Source: Maliibacterium massiliense
GTDB taxonomy: Bacteria; Bacillota; Clostridia; Christensenellales; Maliibacteriaceae
Reading direction: 5' to 3'
NCBI RefSeq assembly: GCF_900604345.1
Contig: NZ_LR026983.1
Span: forward strand, 1,860,001-1,924,000
Length of the DNA: 64,000 nucleotides
In this document: one piece after another, positions 59,668 through 64,000 of the stretch
How the letters are laid out: every line of letters begins with the position of its first letter
How positions within the stretch are numbered: position 1 is the first letter of the stretch
Translations under genes and position numbers: made by a program
Notes under the pieces: model-generated
What the model saw: only the letters and a program-made list of their open reading frames with translations
Database searches by the model: none
Told to the model about the DNA's origin: nothing

Positions 59668-61500
59668 TTGCTCAAAGAGCGCATCGAGGCGGTGCTGGCG
59701 CATGTGGAAAAGCCCGCGCGCTACACCGGAGGCGAACTGAATATGTGCGTCAAGGACCCATCGGCCGTGGACGTGCGCTTTGCCCTGGCATTTCCCGATA
59801 CCTATGAGGTGGGCATGTCCCATCTGGGCAGCAAAATCCTCTACCACTGCATCAACATGCGCAAGGATACTTACTGTGAGCGCGTATTTGCGCCGTGGGT
59901 GGATATGGAGGAATACATGCGCGAGGAGGGGATCCCCCTCTTTTCGCTGGAGACGTTTTCGCCCATCGCGGATTTTGACATGGTGGGTTTTACCCTGCAG
60001 TATGAGATGAGCTACTCCAACGTGCTCAACATGCTGGAGCTTGCCGGCATCCCGCTGCGCAGCGATGCGCGCGGCGCGGGCGATCCGCTCATCATCGCGG
60101 GCGGCCCCTGTGCCTTTAACCCCGAGCCGCTGGCCCCCTTTATCGACCTGTTTGTGCTGGGCGAGGGGGAGGAGGTCACGCACGAGCTGCTCGACCTCTA
60201 CGCGCGCGAGCGCACGCTGGATAAGGAGACTTTTCTGCTGCACGCCGCCCAGCGCATTGCGGGGGTGTACGTGCCGCGCTTTTATGAGGAGACGTACCAT
60301 GCCGATGGCACGCTTGCGGGGCGCAGGCGCCTTGCGCAGGTGCCTGCACGCATCCAAAAGCGCATCGTATCGGACGTGGACAAGCTGCCCTATCCCGAGG
60401 CGCCCATCGTGCCCTATATCGGCATCGTGCACGACCGCATCATGCTGGAGGTGTTCCGCGGCTGCACGCGGGGATGCCGGTTCTGCCAGGCGGGCATGAT
60501 CTACCGCCCTTTGCGCGAAAAGAGCGCCGCACGCGTGGTGGAGCTGGCCCGCGCGCAGGTGGCCTCCACCGGCTATGAGGAGATATCCCTCACCAGCCTC
60601 AGCACGGGCGATTATTCCCATTTAGACGAGGTGGCCGGCGCGCTCAACGCGGCCTTTGACCAAAAGCGCGTGTCGGTTTCGCTGCCCTCGCTGCGCATCG
60701 ACTCCTTCACCGAGGACATGGCCCGCCAGTCGGGCAGGGTGCGCAAAAGCGGGCTGACCTTCGCGCCGGAGGCGGGCAGCCAGCGTCTGCGCGACTGCAT
60801 CAACAAAAACGTCACCCAAGAGGACCTGATGCGCACCGTGCACACCGCCTTTTCGCTGGGGTGGAACACCATCAAGCTTTACTTTATGGTGGGGCTGCCC
60901 ACCGAGACCATGGCGGACATCGACGCGCTTGCCAAACTGGTGCACGGCGTGTGTGACGTCTACTACGCCCTGCCCAAGGAGCAGCGCGCGCCCGGCCTGC
61001 GCGTCACGGCCAGCACATCCAACTTCGTGCCCAAGGCGCACACGCCTTTTCAATGGTGCGGGCAGGACAGTATTGCACTTTTGCACGAAAAGCAGCAGTA
61101 TCTGCGCCAGGCGCTTAAGCGGCGGGGCATCACCTACAACTGGCACGAGGCGTATTTGTCGCGCATGGAGGCGGCCTTTGCGCTGGGCGACCGGCGCCTG
61201 GCGGACGTGCTGGAGGCTGCGCACCGGCGGGGCTGCCGCTTTGACGGATGGGACGAGCACTTCTCCTACGAAAAATGGTGCCAGGCTTTTGACGATTGCG
61301 GGCTGGACATCGCCTTTTTTGCAAACCGCGCGCGGGATCTGGACGAGATGCTGCCCTGGGATCACATCGACTGCGGCGTACGCAAGGCGTACTTGCAAAA
61401 GGAGTGGGCGCGGGCAAAAGCGGGTGTGACTACGCCCGACTGCCGGCAGGGATGTACCGGCTGCGGCGCGGCCACATTCGGCGCGGGGGTGTGCGTATGA
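59668..61500 (+). CDS. B12-binding-domain radical SAM protein (TIGR03960 type)
   Basis: A 610-aa enzyme. Residues 1-200 form a B12-binding-like domain (DVRFALAFPDTYEVGMSHLG, GGPCAFNPEP). The radical SAM cluster motif is CTRGCRFCQ near residue 270, then SLPSLRIDSF and LTFAPEAGSQRLR. The C-terminus is cysteine-rich (CRQGCTGCGAA). The function is unknown in most members, which are always paired with a DUF2344 protein. The start is TTG 59668 after GAGGGG; ATG 59647 is an alternative. Confidence 0.88.
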   Translation: MLKERIEAVLAHVEKPARYTGGELNMCVKDPSAVDVRFALAFPDTYEVGMSHLGSKILYHCINMRKDTYCERVFAPWVDMEEYMREEGIPLFSLETFSPIADFDMVGFTLQYEMSYSNVLNMLELAGIPLRSDARGAGDPLIIAGGPCAFNPEPLAPFIDLFVLGEGEEVTHELLDLYARERTLDKETFLLHAAQRIAGVYVPRFYEETYHADGTLAGRRRLAQVPARIQKRIVSDVDKLPYPEAPIVPYIGIVHDRIMLEVFRGCTRGCRFCQAGMIYRPLREKSAARVVELARAQVASTGYEEISLTSLSTGDYSHLDEVAGALNAAFDQKRVSVSLPSLRIDSFTEDMARQSGRVRKSGLTFAPEAGSQRLRDCINKNVTQEDLMRTVHTAFSLGWNTIKLYFMVGLPTETMADIDALAKLVHGVCDVYYALPKEQRAPGLRVTASTSNFVPKAHTPFQWCGQDSIALLHEKQQYLRQALKRRGITYNWHEAYLSRMEAAFALGDRRLADVLEAAHRRGCRFDGWDEHFSYEKWCQAFDDCGLDIAFFANRARDLDEMLPWDHIDCGVRKAYLQKEWARAKAGVTTPDCRQGCTGCGAATFGAGVCV

Positions 61501-62183
61501 GGTTCCTTGCGCAGTTTCAAAAGACGGGCGGGGCGCAGTTCGTCTCGCATCTGGATTTGATGCGCGCCATGCAGCGCGCGCTGCGGCGCGCCGATGTGCC
61601 GGTGCGCTTTTCCAAAGGGTTCAATCCCCATCCGGTGATGGCGTTTGCGCAGGCCTCGCCGGTGGGCGTGGAGAGCTTTGCCGAGTACGTGGACGTGGCG
61701 CTGGCGAAGGACTGCGACGCGGACACGCTCGTGCGCGCGCTCAACGGCGCGCTGCCGCCTGTGCTCAAGGCATCGCGCGGCGTCTGCGTGCAGGATGGCT
61801 ACCCCGCGCTGATGGCGCGCGTGGCGCGCGCCGCATACACCGTGCGGCTTGAAGGCGACGCGCGTCAAAACGTCGCGAAATGGCGGGCCTTTTTTGCGCA
61901 GGACGAAATCTTGGCGCAGAAAAAGGGCAAGGCGGGCGTCAAAACCATTGACATCAAACCCATGGTTTTTGCGCAGGATATGGGGGAGGACGGCGCGCTG
62001 TGCCTGATATTGGCGGCGGGCAGCGGGGGCAATTTAAGCCCCATGCTGCTGTTGGGCGCGCTGGGTGGCTTTTTGGGCGCGCCCGTGGAGGCGCGCGTGA
62101 CGCTGGAGGATGTGTGGGCGCTGAAGGACGGCGCAAAGACGGACCTGTTTTCTCTGGAGACGAAGGGCGGTGATACCCCGTGA
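61497..62183 (+). CDS. DUF2344 (TIGR03936) family protein
   Basis: A 228-aa protein beginning MRFLAQFQKTGGAQFVSHLDLMRAMQRALRRADVPVRFSKGFNPHP, the family's signature. It overlaps the radical SAM stop by four bases. In many Clostridia the two are fused or adjacent and may share one tRNA- or rRNA-linked reaction, which is inference. Confidence 0.9.
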   Translation: MRFLAQFQKTGGAQFVSHLDLMRAMQRALRRADVPVRFSKGFNPHPVMAFAQASPVGVESFAEYVDVALAKDCDADTLVRALNGALPPVLKASRGVCVQDGYPALMARVARAAYTVRLEGDARQNVAKWRAFFAQDEILAQKKGKAGVKTIDIKPMVFAQDMGEDGALCLILAAGSGGNLSPMLLLGALGGFLGAPVEARVTLEDVWALKDGAKTDLFSLETKGGDTP

Positions 62184-63721
62184 AACAGCTGCTGTTGCAC
62201 GCGCGGCCGCATTTAAAGCGCATGGCTATCTTTGAGGATGACGCGCTTGTGGAGACGGCCTACGAATACGAGGGCCACGAGCAGGTGATGGGCAACATCT
62301 ACAAGGGGCGCGTGGACTCGGTGCTGCCGGGCATGGACGCGTGTTTTGTGGATATCGGCCTTGCCAAAAACGCCTTTCTGCATTTTTGCGACGTGGCGGG
62401 CTACGGGGAAGACGTCGCCTTTGACGCGCAGGACCGCAAATCCCCCTGCAAGCCATGCAAGGCACCGGTGCGCGTGGGCGACGAGATCGTGGTGCAGGTG
62501 ATCAAGGAATCGGGCGGGGAAAAGGGCGTGCGCCTCTCCATGCACCTGACCATGCCCGGCAGGCGGCTGGTACTGCTGCCCGGCATGGATGATATCGGCA
62601 TCTCACGGCGCATCAGCGACGAGCAGGAGCGCGCACGCCTGCGCGCTATCGCCCAGCGCATCCTGCCCGAGGGCATGGGCCTGATCATGCGCACCGCCGC
62701 GGGTGGGGAGCAGGAGGACGTGCTGGCGCGCGAGCTTTCCTACTTGATTGAACGCTGGCAGCGGGTGCAGCAGAAGAGCCGTGCCTGTAGCGCCCCGGTC
62801 CGCCTGTTTTATGACGGTGATCTGGTGATGCGCACCATCCGCGACACGCTCGACGAATGCTTTGACGAGATCTGGGTGGACGACGCCAAGGTGTACGACT
62901 GCGCCCGGCACATGCTCGCCGCCTACATGAAGGATATGGTGCCCCGCCTGCATCTGTGGGACGTCTCGCGCGGGCGGATGTTCTGCCACTACAGCGTGGA
63001 CGACCGCCTAAGCAAGCTGCTCGCCCGCAAGATCTGGCTCAAAAACGGGGCCTATCTCATCTTTGACTTTACCGAGGCGCTCACCGTCATCGACGTCAAC
63101 ACCGGCAAATGCGTGGGCAAGACCCGCCATGAGAACACGATTCTGGAGGTCAACCTCGCCGCGGCGGTGGAGGTGGCCCGCCAGATACGCCTGCGGGATA
63201 TCGGGGGCATTGTGATCATCGACTTTATCGACATGTGCCAGAGCGAGAGCCGGCAGGCCGTGCTTGATAAGCTGTGCCAGGAGCTGGCGCGCGACCGCAC
63301 GCGTACCCACGTGGGCGGCTTTACCAGCATGGGGCTGGTGGAGCTGACGCGCAAAAAGGCGCGGCCCACGCTCGCCTCGCTGCTGGAGCGCCCCTGCACC
63401 TACTGCCGCGGCGAGGGCAGCATCGAGAGCGTGTTTGCGGTGGTGATGCGCGCCTCGCGCCAGGTGGATAAGCTGATGCGCCATACCGATACCGAGCGTA
63501 TTTTGCTGGAGGTGCATCCCATCGTGGCTGAGGAAATCCTCAAAGAGGCCGAGCAGGGCCGCCCGCTGATCGATATTTTGCCCGGTAGAAAGCTGCTGCT
63601 GCATCCGCTGGGATGCCTGCACCAGAGCACGGTGCAGGCCACGGCCTACACGGACGTCTACGCGCAGAAGCACCCCGTCGCGCTGGACAGCTGCCACGTG
63701 CTGACGCGGCCGCAAGATTAG
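62180..63721 (+). CDS. rng: Ribonuclease G/E family protein
   Basis: A 513-aa endoribonuclease. S1 domain (GNIYKGRVDSVLPGMDACFVDIGLAKNAFLH), then the catalytic region with DFTEALTVIDVNTGK and IIDFIDM carrying the two Mg-binding Asp residues, and the Zn-link CTYCRGEG. It processes rRNA and mRNA. The start is GTG 62180 (GTGA overlap with DUF2344). Directly upstream of rplU, as in many Firmicutes. Confidence 0.94.
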   Translation: MKQLLLHARPHLKRMAIFEDDALVETAYEYEGHEQVMGNIYKGRVDSVLPGMDACFVDIGLAKNAFLHFCDVAGYGEDVAFDAQDRKSPCKPCKAPVRVGDEIVVQVIKESGGEKGVRLSMHLTMPGRRLVLLPGMDDIGISRRISDEQERARLRAIAQRILPEGMGLIMRTAAGGEQEDVLARELSYLIERWQRVQQKSRACSAPVRLFYDGDLVMRTIRDTLDECFDEIWVDDAKVYDCARHMLAAYMKDMVPRLHLWDVSRGRMFCHYSVDDRLSKLLARKIWLKNGAYLIFDFTEALTVIDVNTGKCVGKTRHENTILEVNLAAAVEVARQIRLRDIGGIVIIDFIDMCQSESRQAVLDKLCQELARDRTRTHVGGFTSMGLVELTRKKARPTLASLLERPCTYCRGEGSIESVFAVVMRASRQVDKLMRHTDTERILLEVHPIVAEEILKEAEQGRPLIDILPGRKLLLHPLGCLHQSTVQATAYTDVYAQKHPVALDSCHVLTRPQD

Positions 63722-63722
63722 A

Positions 63723-63752
63723 TTGACAGCGCAAAGCGCAGGGTGGTATAAT
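63723..63752 (+). promoter_or_regulatory. Promoter of rplU
   Basis: TTGACA (63723-63728), 18-bp spacer, TATAAT (63747-63752). Confidence 0.85.
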
Positions 63753-63850
63753 TACTGCTGAGCCGCTCGGGACAGGTCTATAAATGCGCTCTTTTTTATG
63801 GGAAGGCGCTGCCTGCGCCCGGCGAGACTGGGAAGAGGAGGTAAACGTTC
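63753..63850 (+). promoter_or_regulatory. Leader of rplU, candidate L21 leader
   Basis: About 90 nt between promoter and start, rich in short stems (GGCGCTGCC/GCGCC near 63805-63821). Many Firmicutes carry an autoregulatory L21 leader here; I cannot confirm a match by eye. Confidence 0.4.
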
Positions 63851-64000
63851 ATGGTAGCAGTAGTCCGTACAGGTGGCAAGCAGTACCGCGTGCAGGAAGG
63901 CGACGTGCTCTACGTCGAAAAACTTGCAGTGGAAGAAGGCGCCACGGTGCAGCTGGATCCCCTGATGATCATCGACGGCGACAATGTCAAAATCGGCACG
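63851..64000 (+). CDS. rplU: 50S ribosomal protein L21 (partial, runs off the window)
   Basis: The first 50 codons read [25 protein letters not shown]..., typical of L21. GAGGAGG precedes the ATG. The 3' end lies beyond the window. Confidence 0.95.
   Translation, partial: MVAVVRTGGKQYRVQEGDVLYVEKLAVEEGATVQLDPLMIIDGDNVKIGT

Noticed and set aside
1..64000. CRISPR array or rRNA operon
   Set aside because: No regularly spaced repeats with unique spacers and no 16S/23S signature were seen on either strand.

Overview
The window looks like chromosomal DNA from a GC-rich member of the Bacillota, most likely class Clostridia. The evidence is strong AAAGGAGG-type ribosome binding sites, frequent TTG and GTG starts, near-consensus vegetative promoters, an Rnf operon in the order C-D-G-E-A-B, and a Bacillus-like block running maf-mreBCD-minCD-spoIVFA-spoIVFB-rng-rplU. 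A sortase-type NPQTG surface protein fits too. Genus cannot be assigned from sequence alone.

Region 1 (1-18.8 kb) is a patchwork of short operons. It holds tRNA-Ala(GGC), a short-chain dehydrogenase, a small drug/metabolite-type transporter, a RelA/SpoT-domain protein, a lipoprotein, two back-to-back ABC-2 export systems, the remains of a sortase-anchored surface protein, small regulators and a glucan operon (MFS transporter, GlgE-like GH13 protein, alpha-glucan phosphorylase). An intact NPQTG-anchored surface protein and an ATC-hydrolase-family gene follow.

Region 2 (about 18.78-28.95 kb) is an integrated element of about 10.2 kb. It carries a truncated large serine recombinase, a truncated methyltransferase, a second ATC-hydrolase-family protein, a heterodimeric ABC exporter, an MptD-like S component, an ATPase-ATPase-EcfT fusion and a TetR regulator with an obvious operator. 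Both ends can be read. The element split a rho-independent terminator exactly in its TAAT loop. Joining the element's ends recreates a dyad attP-like sequence, and joining the flanks recreates a perfect hairpin that would be attB. Loss of the recombinase N-terminus suggests it is stranded.

Region 3 (29.0-38.0 kb) is a sugar uptake and pentose-phosphate locus: rpiB, two tandem RbsB-like binding proteins each with its own promoter, RbsA- and RbsC-like transporter genes behind a leader of about 530 nt, and a split transketolase.

Region 4 (38-43 kb) has a GtrA-like protein, a leucine-rich-repeat/transglutaminase lipoprotein, a frameshifted DUF362-type gene and a GNAT-like protein. Region 5 (43-48.1 kb) is a complete rnfCDGEAB operon for ferredoxin:NAD+ oxidoreduction coupled to ion translocation.

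Region 6 (48.2-64 kb) is the conserved cell-shape and division block: maf, mreBCD, a class B PBP, minCDE, rodA, mgsA, spoIVFA-spoIVFB-like genes, a radical SAM protein, a DUF2344 protein, RNase G and the start of rplU. PBP and RodA within it form the elongation synthase used with MreBCD. The spoIVF pair points to endospore-forming ancestry.
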